Part shown: piece after piece, positions 47,247 to 53,808 of the stretch
How positions within the stretch are numbered: the stretch's first letter is position 1
Layout of the letters: the number at the start of each line of letters is the position of its first letter
From: Bryobacterales bacterium
GTDB lineage: Bacteria; Acidobacteriota; Terriglobia; Bryobacterales; Bryobacteraceae
Reading direction: 5' to 3'
Length of the DNA: 53,808 nucleotides
Assembly (NCBI GenBank): GCA_016789755.1
Contig: JAEUQG010000558.1
Location: forward strand, 1 to 53,808
Notes under the pieces: generated by a model
What the model was told of the DNA's origin: nothing
Seen by the model: the letters and a program-made list of their open reading frames with translations, nothing else
Databases searched by the model: none
Program-made: the position numbers and the translations under genes

Positions 47247-47559
47247 TCAAATCCGCAACCCCTCAGATCGCAACCCCCCGCTCACGTTGAGAATCTGCCC
47301 CCTGACAGAAGCTTCGTTCTCCGAGCACAGAAACACCAACGCGCTGGCCCAGTGTATTGATAACCCTCGCCCCTTCGTTCAACAGCGGCAGCGCCCATTG
47401 CATGACCCAGAAGAGACCCTTGACATCAACATCGATCAATTCGTTCATCCGCTCCAGTAAAGTCGACCCACCGGCGAATGCCTCCGGATCCCTGCATTGA
47501 TCATCAGCACATCCAATCTCACGCCGTCGAGCGCCGCGAACATCGTCTCGATGGCCCTT
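47247..47559 (-). pseudogene. Decayed short-chain dehydrogenase/reductase
   Basis: Three pieces of an SDR are read in different frames on the minus strand: GVRLDVLMINAGIRRHSPV (the NAG motif strand), then NELIDVDVKGLFWVMQWALP (helix 4 to 5 region) and, after a gap, ALVFLCSENEASVRGQILNV ending in SGGL (the family C-terminus). The cofactor GxxxGxG end and the YxxxK active site are missing and at least two frame changes occur. The N-terminal end breaks a few bases from a Q-type repeat starting at 47562. Clearly non-functional. Confidence 0.85.
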
Positions 47560-47561
47560 AG

Positions 47562-47653
47562 AAGCCCGCACAGGCCGCGCGTGGCCCCCAGCATGTTGAG
47601 GAACTTGTGTGTCGCGGTTAGACCCGGCGCGTTGTGCGGGCGAGTTCCTCAGG
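47562..47653 (+). repeat. Dispersed palindromic repeat Q, copy 2
   Basis: Matches 26363-26455 over its whole length. The ends CCCGCACA and TGTGCGGG are identical; the second arm pair is TGAGGAACT with AGTTCCTCA, perfect over 9 bp, where copy 1 has GGGGAACT with AATTCCCC. It directly adjoins the SDR pseudogene and P copy 3. Confidence 0.75.
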
Positions 47654-47654
47654 A

Positions 47655-47731
47655 AGCGCAGAGGGCGCGCTCCGCGCCGCCGGTGTCCCAGGACCACGCG
47701 TGTGCCTCAAGGCGCGGGCGAGCTCCGTTTC
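47655..47731 (+). repeat. Dispersed palindromic repeat P, copy 3
   Basis: Third member of the P family. The inner helix is GCGCGC with GTGTGC (two G-T pairs), then CGCG with CGCG. The outer 3' arm (TTTTGCG in the others) reads TTTCGAT, so this end has drifted or been cut. It starts 93 bases after Q copy 2 starts, the same distance as between P copy 2 and Q copy 1. Confidence 0.7.
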
Positions 47732-47878
47732 GATCTCGCTACCGGCGCCTTCATTGACCGCATCGCCAGACAACAACGAAGCCTGCCGGCAATCTCTGGA
47801 ACACGCTCAGTTCGTGGAGCAATCTTCTCCTGGTTGGCGCTTGCCTCCCTCCGGCGCAATGTGGTGCGCTGGATTGAT

Positions 47879-49252
47879 ATGCGTCTCTTTCTCTTCCTGA
47901 TGGCGATGGTGTTGCCGGCGGCAGACCGGGTGGACTGGATCTGGAGCGCGGGGCATGTGATCACGATGGACCCGGCGCGGCGGGTGATTGCCGATGGCGC
48001 GGTGGCCGTGAAGGGGGAGCGTATTGTGGCCGTGGGCACTCGGGCGGAGATCGATGCCCGCTACAAGGCGGCGAAACGCATTGACCGGCACCAGGCGGTG
48101 ATTGCTCCGGGATTGATCGATACCCATACGCATGCGCCAATGTCGCTGTTCCGCGGGTTGGCCGATGACCGGCGGCTGCAGGAGTGGCTGGAGAAATTCA
48201 TCTTTCCCGCCGAGGCAAAGAATGTCGATGCCGAGTTCGTGCGGTGGGGCACGCGGCTGGCATGTCTCGAAATGGTGCTGAGCGGCACGACTACCTACAC
48301 CGACATGTACTACTTCGAGGAAGTCATCGCCGAGGAAACGAAGGCTGCAGGACTGCGCGGCGTGCTGGGACAGACCATTATCGGCTTCCCCGTACCCGAT
48401 GCCAAGACTCCGCAGGAAGGGCTGGCGCGCGCGGAGCGGTTTATCCAGCGGTTCCAAAACGATCCGCTGATTGTGCCCGCTCCGGCGCCGCATGCCGTAT
48501 ACACTACGCCCGACGAAATTCTGCGCGGGGCGCGGGCGCTGGCGAACAAGTATCGCGTGCCGATGCTGATTCATCTTTCGGAAACCCGCCGGGAGAATGA
48601 GGAATCGCTGGCCAAGCGCGGGATGACTCCGACCCAGTTGCTGGAATCGCTGGGTGCCCTGGAAGGCCGGACGCTGGGGGCGCACGGGGTGTGGCTGGAC
48701 GATGGGGATCTGGCGATTCTGCGGCGGCGCGGGACGGGATTGGCGCACTGCCCGTCGAGCAATTCGAAACTCGCCAGCGGCGTGGCGCGTGTGCCGCATA
48801 TTTTGAACTTCGGGATCGCCATGGGGCTCGGCACCGACGGATTCGCTGGGAGCAATAACGATGCCAACCTGTTCGAGGAAATGGACCTGGCGGCGAAGAT
48901 GCAGAAGGTGAGCACCCTCAATCCGGAATTGCTGCCGGCGCGGCAGGCGCTGGAGATGGCGACCGTTCTCGGGGCGCGGGCTTTGGGGATGGAGAAGGAG
49001 ATCGGGTCGCTCGAAGCGGGTAAGCGGGCGGATCTGATTCTGGTGCGGGCCGATGCGGCGCATGCCCTGCCGATGTATAACGTGGTGTCGCAGATGGTGT
49101 ATGCGCTCAAGGGTCACGATGTGAACGATGTGATGGTGAACGGGAAGATGGTGGTGCGGGAGCGCAACGTGCTGACGCTGGATGCGGTGAAGGTATTGGC
49201 AAAGGCTCGGGAGTACAGGGAGAAGGTGGCGCGAAGCGTCGGCTTGCAGTAG
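47879..49252 (+). CDS. Exported TRZ/ATZ-type amidohydrolase
   Basis: From ATG 47879 the product is 457 aa; the frame is open back to 47609, but the leader MRLFLFLMAMVLPAADR marks this start as an export signal. All metal-site elements are present: GLIDTHTHAPMSLFRGLADD (His 83, His 85), PMLIHLSETRREN, TLGAHGVWLDDGDL and MGLGTDGFAGSNNDANLFEE. The family deaminates or hydrolyses ring compounds such as guanine, S-adenosylhomocysteine or triazines, usually in the cytoplasm; an exported form is less common. The upstream 147 bases between repeat P copy 3 and this gene are of unknown origin. Confidence 0.9.
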   Translation: MRLFLFLMAMVLPAADRVDWIWSAGHVITMDPARRVIADGAVAVKGERIVAVGTRAEIDARYKAAKRIDRHQAVIAPGLIDTHTHAPMSLFRGLADDRRLQEWLEKFIFPAEAKNVDAEFVRWGTRLACLEMVLSGTTTYTDMYYFEEVIAEETKAAGLRGVLGQTIIGFPVPDAKTPQEGLARAERFIQRFQNDPLIVPAPAPHAVYTTPDEILRGARALANKYRVPMLIHLSETRRENEESLAKRGMTPTQLLESLGALEGRTLGAHGVWLDDGDLAILRRRGTGLAHCPSSNSKLASGVARVPHILNFGIAMGLGTDGFAGSNNDANLFEEMDLAAKMQKVSTLNPELLPARQALEMATVLGARALGMEKEIGSLEAGKRADLILVRADAAHALPMYNVVSQMVYALKGHDVNDVMVNGKMVVRERNVLTLDAVKVLAKAREYREKVARSVGLQ

Positions 49253-49415
49253 ATCCCTACCACCCTTCAGGAAACGGAGTATCCCATCTAGGCCTACCCG
49301 TACCCCCAACATTAAATCCGGAATCCAATTTGAGACGGTACTTTCCGTAATGGAACTATCTCGTTGTAGCTCGAAACATTCTTCGGGAAATTTGTAATTC
49401 AGACGGGAGAGATCC

Positions 49416-50108
49416 ATGCGGTTCATGCATGTTTTATTGCTGGTAGTGGTGGCGTCGCTGGCGGCTGGGCCGGCGGTGGGAGCGGTGTTTACGGATCGCG
49501 GGGCGTGGGAAGCGGCGCTGACGAGCCGGCAGGACATATCGTTCAATGCGATGACGCCGAGTACCTACGTCAACATCAACACGGGGACGGCGCCGGATAC
49601 AGTATTCTTTGCTCCGATCAATCAGCCCTGGTTTTACATCATGGCGGATACCTGGTGGGACTCGTGCGATGTGCGCTGCCTGTATACAGAGGCGGGTGGC
49701 AACTCGAAGGGGATCGTGGCGGTGATGGCGCAGGCGACGAATACGGCAGTAGGTTTCAACCTATTCTCAGTGAGCGCGACCCCGCAGACCTTGACGGTGC
49801 GCATCTTCAATGTGGGTAGCTCGACGGCTGACTACACGACTTCGGTGACGACTGTGGCCTATTCGGCGCCGACACCGGTGTTCTTCGGGTACACGGGCAC
49901 GTCGGCAATCGAACATGTGGAGATTGTCGGGCCGACGTCGTCAGGTGTGGTGATCGACAACTTCTCCTATGGGGTTGCCGGGGTTGCACCGCCGCCTCCT
50001 CCTCCTCCTCCCCCGCCGTCGGAAACGCCGGAAGTGCCGACGCTGAGCTATTTCGGCATCGGACTGCTGGCGGTACTGATCGGCTCCAAGCGGAGAATCA
50101 CACAGTAA
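49416..50108 (+). CDS. VPTL/PEP-CTERM-type sorted surface protein
   Basis: A 230-aa protein with a signal peptide (about 1-23) and GGGAGAG six bases before the ATG. The middle is a beta-rich domain typical of PEP-CTERM cargo (about 25-190). A run of ten prolines follows, encoded by repeated CCT/CCG/CCC codons, then the sorting tail VPTLSYFGIGLLAVLIGSKR: a VPTL signature, hydrophobic helix and basic end, close to the IPTL variant of PEP-CTERM. Exosortase would cut and anchor it to surface material; no exosortase lies in the window. The second sorted protein follows after 13 bases. Confidence 0.82.
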   Translation: MRFMHVLLLVVVASLAAGPAVGAVFTDRGAWEAALTSRQDISFNAMTPSTYVNINTGTAPDTVFFAPINQPWFYIMADTWWDSCDVRCLYTEAGGNSKGIVAVMAQATNTAVGFNLFSVSATPQTLTVRIFNVGSSTADYTTSVTTVAYSAPTPVFFGYTGTSAIEHVEIVGPTSSGVVIDNFSYGVAGVAPPPPPPPPPPSETPEVPTLSYFGIGLLAVLIGSKRRITQ

Positions 50109-50121
50109 GGCGGGTACACGC

Positions 50122-50556
50122 ATGAAGACGCTTCTCCTGGGGCTGATATTGGTATCAGCCCCGGTTCAGGCAACCCCGGTGAGCAACTGCGTGTTTTGCT
50201 TCGCCGGTATGGATTTCAGCAACTATGTGCATCCGGTGACGGTGGAGAACACTCCGGAATGGGCGCAGGTTCCCAATGCCCGCGCGTGGTATGAAATCGA
50301 GCTCGGGGTGCTGACCGGGCAATGGCAGGGGATGATGCTGGTGCTGCGCGGGTTGGTGTTTCTGGAGCAGCGGCCGAACCTGTATGCGTGGCTCGACATT
50401 GTGCCGGTGCGATTCGATGAAGTGGAGAACCTGCCCGATGGGGTGACGCCGGAACCGGAGACATGGCTCATGGCCGCGGCTGGTTTATTTCTGCTCAGTC
50501 TGCGTCAACGGCGAAGTCGTGTTGGCGGCGGTGGTGCGGGCCGTCGTAGTTCTTAG
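50122..50556 (+). CDS. Small PEP-CTERM sorted protein
   Basis: A 144-aa protein with a signal peptide (MKTLLLGLILVSAPVQA). After about 85 residues of unknown cargo, including CVFCFAGMDFSNYVHPV, comes a classical PEP-CTERM tail, TPEPETWLMAAAGLFLLSL and RQRR. Normally such proteins end there; this one continues for about 13 residues (SRVGGGGAGRRSS), and that extension overlaps the end of the facing aldo/keto reductase gene by 62 bases. No homologous family is evident to me for the cargo part. Confidence 0.8.
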   Translation: MKTLLLGLILVSAPVQATPVSNCVFCFAGMDFSNYVHPVTVENTPEWAQVPNARAWYEIELGVLTGQWQGMMLVLRGLVFLEQRPNLYAWLDIVPVRFDEVENLPDGVTPEPETWLMAAAGLFLLSLRQRRSRVGGGGAGRRSS

Positions 50557-51508
50557 TCGATTTGAAGAGTTCGTGACGGCCGTCGCCGGCGACGTCCTTG
50601 ACCTTGGCCAGAAGTTGCTGCCGGGCTTGTGAAGTGAGCGGCTGGAATCCCCGCGCGAGGGCGATGTCGGCTTTGAGCTGCTCCATGGTGTTGATGCCCA
50701 TTACCTGCACGGTGATGGGGAGGCTGAGGCAGTAGCGGTAGCACTCTTCGGCGGTGAGTTTGACGTGGCTCAGGAGGCGGCCCTGGGGGTAGCCTCCGGC
50801 CAGCCCCTTCATGCCGATGATGCCGACGTTCTTTTTGAGGCAGACGGGGACGACCTCGTTCTGGAAGCTGCGGTAGCTGTAATCGAGGACGTTGATGGGC
50901 ATCTGGGCCGAATCCCAGTTGTGGGGCTTCGAAAGCATTTTGAGATGGATGCGCGGGTCCTTGTGGCCGGTGAAGCCGATGAAACGGACTTTGCCGGCTT
51001 TTTGCGCTTCGAGAGCGGCCTTGAGCCCTCCGTTCTCGAAAACCCAATCGGGATCGTTGTCGTAGACCATTTCGTGGAACTGCCAGAGGTCGAGGCGGTC
51101 GGTCTTTAGGCGGCGCAGGCTGTCGTCGAGGTTCTTCATAGAGCCTTTGTAGTCGCGCTCGCAGTTCTTGGTCATGAGAAAGACCTTGTCGCGTTTACCC
51201 CCGGAGAGCGCCTGGCCCATGACGGTTTCGGCGCCGCCGTCCTGGTAATCCCACGCGTTGTCGAAGAAGTTGATACCTTCATCGATGGCTGCGTGCATGA
51301 TGCGGATGGCTTCCTGTTTGTCGGAGACGGCTCCGATGTGCCAGCCGCCGATGCCGACAATGGAGACGCGGACTCCGGTGCGGCCCAGGACGCGCGTCGG
51401 CATGCCGGTGGCGGAGGCGGGGGAAGTTTGAGCGATCGCCTGTTCGGCGAGCGCGGCGGCGGAGAGGGCTCGGGTGACGAAGGTGCGGCGGGATTCGCGA
51501 GGGGCCAT
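50495..51508 (-). CDS. Tat-exported aldo/keto reductase
   Basis: From ATG 51508 the protein is 337 aa with a Tat leader (MAPRESRRTFVTRALSAAAL). The AKR tetrad is complete: Asp and Tyr in NFFDNAWDYQDGGAE, Lys in KVFLMTKNCERD and His in LDLWQFHEMV; later GFTGHKDPRIHLKML and IGMKGLAGGYPQG match the family. AKRs use NADPH, so an exported one either carries its cofactor along or uses another donor. The gene is 92 bases downstream of the TPR gene and probably has its own promoter. Its C-terminal 20 residues overlap the PEP-CTERM gene. Confidence 0.9.
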   Translation of the reverse strand: MAPRESRRTFVTRALSAAALAEQAIAQTSPASATGMPTRVLGRTGVRVSIVGIGGWHIGAVSDKQEAIRIMHAAIDEGINFFDNAWDYQDGGAETVMGQALSGGKRDKVFLMTKNCERDYKGSMKNLDDSLRRLKTDRLDLWQFHEMVYDNDPDWVFENGGLKAALEAQKAGKVRFIGFTGHKDPRIHLKMLSKPHNWDSAQMPINVLDYSYRSFQNEVVPVCLKKNVGIIGMKGLAGGYPQGRLLSHVKLTAEECYRYCLSLPITVQVMGINTMEQLKADIALARGFQPLTSQARQQLLAKVKDVAGDGRHELFKSTKNYDGPHHRRQHDFAVDAD

Positions 51509-51600
51509 GGCGATATTGTACAAGGGCTGCGCCTTTGATATCCCTCGGGAGATGGGAGTTGGGAGTCAGTAGCCGGAATGGGCTTTGTGACGCATTGCGG

Positions 51601-51945
51601 CTAGGGGCGGGGGATGCGGTGGCGTTCGAGCATTTGTAGGGCGGCGGGGTGGCCGGCTTCGTCGGCGGCCAGAGCGTGGGTCCAGGCGGCCCGGTAATCG
51701 GCTCGCACGGCGTAGATTTCGGCCAGCGCGACGTGCGCGGGGGCGTGGGTTGGCTGGAGCGCGATGGCGTGCAGCAGCAGGGCGAGCCCTTCGTCCTGCT
51801 TGTACTGCATGCGCCGCAACTGCGCCAGGTTGTAGAAGGGTTGCGCGTTGGCGGGCTCGCGGGCAATCCACTCCAGTTGTTCCGATTCGTTGGCTAGAGT
51901 CTCATGGTCGAGCGAGAACTGGATGAGATCGTCGAAGGCTTCCAT
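51601..51945 (-). CDS. Small TPR-like protein
   Basis: A 114-aa all-helical protein. Two to three tetratricopeptide-like repeats are seen: NAQPFYNLAQLRRMQYKQDE, GLALLLHAIALQPTHAPAHV and ALAEIYAVRADYRAAWTHAL. It has no signal peptide and likely works as a cytoplasmic protein-interaction module. It starts 4 bases after the glycerate kinase stop codon and shares its transcript. Specific role unknown. Confidence 0.75.
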   Translation of the reverse strand: MEAFDDLIQFSLDHETLANESEQLEWIAREPANAQPFYNLAQLRRMQYKQDEGLALLLHAIALQPTHAPAHVALAEIYAVRADYRAAWTHALAADEAGHPAALQMLERHRIPRP

Positions 51946-51949
51946 CGGG

Positions 51950-53260
51950 CTAGCTCCCTACCAGGACCAGGCGGATATCCATGACATTGGTGTTGGTGGG
52001 GCCGGTGCGGATGAGATCGCCGAGTTGGTCGAAGAATTCGTAGGAATTGTTTTCGGCCAGATATTGGGCGGCGGAAAGGCCGAGTTTGCGGGCGCGGGCG
52101 AGCGTCGTTCCGTCGCACCATGCGCCGGCCGCGTCGGTGGGTCCGTCCGTGCCGTCGGTTCCGGCGCTGAGCAACAGCACATTCTTCATTTCGTCGATGT
52201 CGACGGCGGCGGCGAGGGCGAACTCCTGGTTGCGGCCTCCTTTACCCGAGCCGCGTAGCGTCACTGTGGTTTCGCCGCCGGAGATAAGGCAGGCAGGGGG
52301 GCGGAGGGGCTCGCCGGAGGTGACGATTTCGCGCGCCATGGCGGCATGCATCCGGGCTACGTCCTTCGTTTCGCCTTCAATGGTGGTGGACAGCACCAGT
52401 GTCCGATAGCCGAGTTGCTTTGCCTTGGCTTTGGCGGCATCGACGGCGAGGCGGTTGCTGCCGACGATAAGGTTCTGCGTGCGGAGGAGCGACTTCGGAG
52501 TTTCCGGGATCAGCCCGGCGACGCCTTGCCGCAGGCGTTCGCGCACGGAGGCGGGGGCCTTTTCGAGCAGATCGTATTTGGCAAGGATGCCCAACGCATC
52601 GGTGAAGGTGGATTGATCGGGCGTGGCGGGACCGCTGCCGATGACGTCGAGATTGTCGCCGATGACGTCGGACAGCATCAGAGTCACGACTGTGGCGGGA
52701 TAGGCGAGGCGCGCGAGTTGGCCTCCCTTGAGCGTGGACAGATGCTTGCGGACGGCGTTGATTTCGTGAATATTCGCCCCGCAGGCGAGCAGCAGGCGTG
52801 TGGTGGCCTGTTTTTCAGCGAGACTGATGCCTTCGGCCGGCGCGGGCATGAGAGCGGAGGCGCCTCCGCTGACGACGCACAGTACGAGGTCCTTTTCGCC
52901 GGCGGCGGCAGCGATTTGGGCGATGCGTTGGGAGCCGGCGACTCCCGCTTCATCGGGGACGGGATGGCCGCATTCGTTGATGGCGACTCGCTTGAGAGGC
53001 GCGGTGTGGCCGTACTTGACGTTGACCAGGCCGCCGCCGATGCGCTTGCCGAGCAGTTTTTCCAGGGCTAGGGCCATGGTGGCGCCGGCTTTGCCGCCGC
53101 CGATGACGTAGATGTTCCGGAACTTGGAAAGGCGGTAGCGGGTGCGTCCGGCGATGAGCGTATCGCCGGAGAGACGGAGGTGGCGCAGCACGGCTTGCAC
53201 CGGGTCGGCCGCGCGGAAGGCGGCTTTCATGACGGCCAATGCGTCGTTGCGGAGGCTCAT
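51950..53260 (-). CDS. Glycerate 2-kinase (GckA/TtuD, MOFRL family)
   Basis: A 436-aa class II glycerate kinase, of normal length. The N-terminal DUF4147 domain has NIYVIGGGKAGATMALALEK, CGHPVPDEAGVAGSQRI and LCVVSGGASALMPAPAEGIS, then INAVRKHLSTLKGGQLARLA and LSDVIGDNLDVIGSGP. The C-terminal MOFRL domain has CLISGGETTVTLRGSGKGGR followed by NQEFALAAA and SAGTDGTDGPTDAAGAWCD. It phosphorylates D-glycerate to 2-phosphoglycerate. Older annotation calls such proteins hydroxypyruvate reductase. It lies 3 bases after shikimate kinase. Confidence 0.95.
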   Translation of the reverse strand: MSLRNDALAVMKAAFRAADPVQAVLRHLRLSGDTLIAGRTRYRLSKFRNIYVIGGGKAGATMALALEKLLGKRIGGGLVNVKYGHTAPLKRVAINECGHPVPDEAGVAGSQRIAQIAAAAGEKDLVLCVVSGGASALMPAPAEGISLAEKQATTRLLLACGANIHEINAVRKHLSTLKGGQLARLAYPATVVTLMLSDVIGDNLDVIGSGPATPDQSTFTDALGILAKYDLLEKAPASVRERLRQGVAGLIPETPKSLLRTQNLIVGSNRLAVDAAKAKAKQLGYRTLVLSTTIEGETKDVARMHAAMAREIVTSGEPLRPPACLISGGETTVTLRGSGKGGRNQEFALAAAVDIDEMKNVLLLSAGTDGTDGPTDAAGAWCDGTTLARARKLGLSAAQYLAENNSYEFFDQLGDLIRTGPTNTNVMDIRLVLVGS

Positions 53261-53263
53261 TCG

Positions 53264-53794
53264 CTAAAACACTCCTGGAAGATCCATGATCGCGCGAACG
53301 GCACTGGCGGCGTCGTCGCTTTCGATGGCGATGCGGTAGTCGGCGAGGGCGTAGACAGGGCGGCGTTCGTCAAACAGGCGGCGGAAGGCTTCGGGGTCTT
53401 TCGCCAGGGGGCGATGGGTGAAGGCGGCCACGCGCCGCTCGACTAAGGGGAAGGGGCAATCGAGCCAGATGGAGATGCCGGCGTCGGAGATGAGGGAACG
53501 GTTGTCGTCCTGGATGAAGGCGCCGCCGCCCAGAGCCAGCACGAGCGGCTTCAGATTGCGCACTTCCTGGACACGGGTGTTCAGGCATTCGTGCTCGATG
53601 CGGCGGAATGCGGGTTCGCCGCGTTGGGCGAAGATTTGTGAGATGGGCGTCTGCTCGCGCCCTTCGATGTCGTCGTCGAGATCGACGAAGCGCCATTCGA
53701 GTTGCTCGGCCAGCAGCTTGCCGACGGTGCTCTTGCCGCAGCCCATGAATCCCACCAGGTAGACTCCCGGGGTTCGTCTGAGTTTCACCATCAT
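53264..53794 (-). CDS. aroK: Shikimate kinase
   Basis: A 176-aa enzyme of usual length. The P-loop is GFMGCGKSTVGK, FVDLDDDIE binds magnesium and shikimate, GEPAFRRIEHE and LALGGGAF supply shikimate-binding residues, and RPLAKDPEAFRRLFDERRPVY is the lid and Arg region. It phosphorylates shikimate in the route to chorismate. The start is ATG 53794 (or the next codon, also ATG); only 14 bases upstream are in the window, so promoter and any further aro genes are out of view. Confidence 0.95.
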   Translation of the reverse strand: MMVKLRRTPGVYLVGFMGCGKSTVGKLLAEQLEWRFVDLDDDIEGREQTPISQIFAQRGEPAFRRIEHECLNTRVQEVRNLKPLVLALGGGAFIQDDNRSLISDAGISIWLDCPFPLVERRVAAFTHRPLAKDPEAFRRLFDERRPVYALADYRIAIESDDAASAVRAIMDLPGVF

Positions 53795-53808
53795 GATTTG
53801 AGTCCGCG

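Noticed and set aside
49345..49375. Sigma-54-like promoter before the VPTL protein, as known for PEP-CTERM genes
   Set aside because: TGGAAC is present but no GC pair stands at the required ten-base distance.

Overview
The window (about 62% GC by eye, densely coded) looks like the chromosome of an acidobacterium, most likely of the Bryobacterales/Solibacter group. This is an inference from gene content: many Tat- and Sec-exported enzymes, a TonB-dependent receptor with a carboxypeptidase-regulatory domain, DUF1501 and DUF1549/DUF1553 pairs, SBBP/BACON/SLH surface proteins, PEP-CTERM-type proteins and an F1Fo operon with two b-type subunits. No tRNA, rRNA, CRISPR array, transposase or phage gene was found.

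Layout. 1-7.3 kb: N-terminus of an S41 (Ctp-like) protease, a MerR-type regulator with readable promoter and terminator, a 1088-aa surface propeller/SLH protein, a quinone-oxidoreductase-like MDR enzyme and a hybrid histidine kinase whose Hpt-like tail lacks its histidine. 7.4-12.0 kb (minus): an exported three-gene unit of a propeller plus PHP-type hydrolase, a SelA/DgaE-like PLP enzyme and a RidA-family protein. 12.0-19 kb: pyrD, then a minus-strand ATP synthase operon b'-b-delta-alpha-gamma-beta-epsilon without the a and c subunits. 19-26.1 kb: sugar or sugar-acid metabolism with an esterase-like hydrolase, a mutarotase-like protein and a Tat-exported enolase-superfamily protein (plus), facing a beta-helix protein and a Tat-exported Gfo/Idh/MocA oxidoreductase (minus). 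26.1-30 kb: a repeat-bearing intergenic region and a large TonB-dependent receptor closed by a UUCG-loop hairpin. 30-36 kb: aldehyde dehydrogenase, YdjM-like membrane protein and lipid kinase (minus), ligA and a DedA-like protein (plus). 36-47.2 kb (minus): a tight six-gene run with two DUF1501 and two DUF1549/DUF1553 proteins, an Ig-like/propeller protein and a BNR_4-type propeller. 47.2-47.9 kb: a decayed short-chain dehydrogenase broken next to a second copy of the dispersed repeats. 47.9-50.6 kb (plus): an amidohydrolase and two exosortase-type (VPTL and PEP) surface proteins. 50.5-53.8 kb (minus): a Tat-exported aldo/keto reductase, then the run shikimate kinase, glycerate 2-kinase, small TPR-like protein.

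The genes suggest a heterotrophic Gram-negative soil bacterium with much carbohydrate chemistry in the periplasm or at the cell surface. Seven proteins have twin-arginine leaders and several of these belong to cofactor-binding families. The most interesting observations are the Tat-exported PLP-enzyme/RidA pair; two families of dispersed imperfect palindromes whose copies show compensatory base changes and which abut a broken gene; the Hpt-like domain without histidine; an enolase-superfamily protein with His in place of the first metal-ligand Asp; and a lipid kinase whose essential N-terminus lies upstream of any ordinary start codon.
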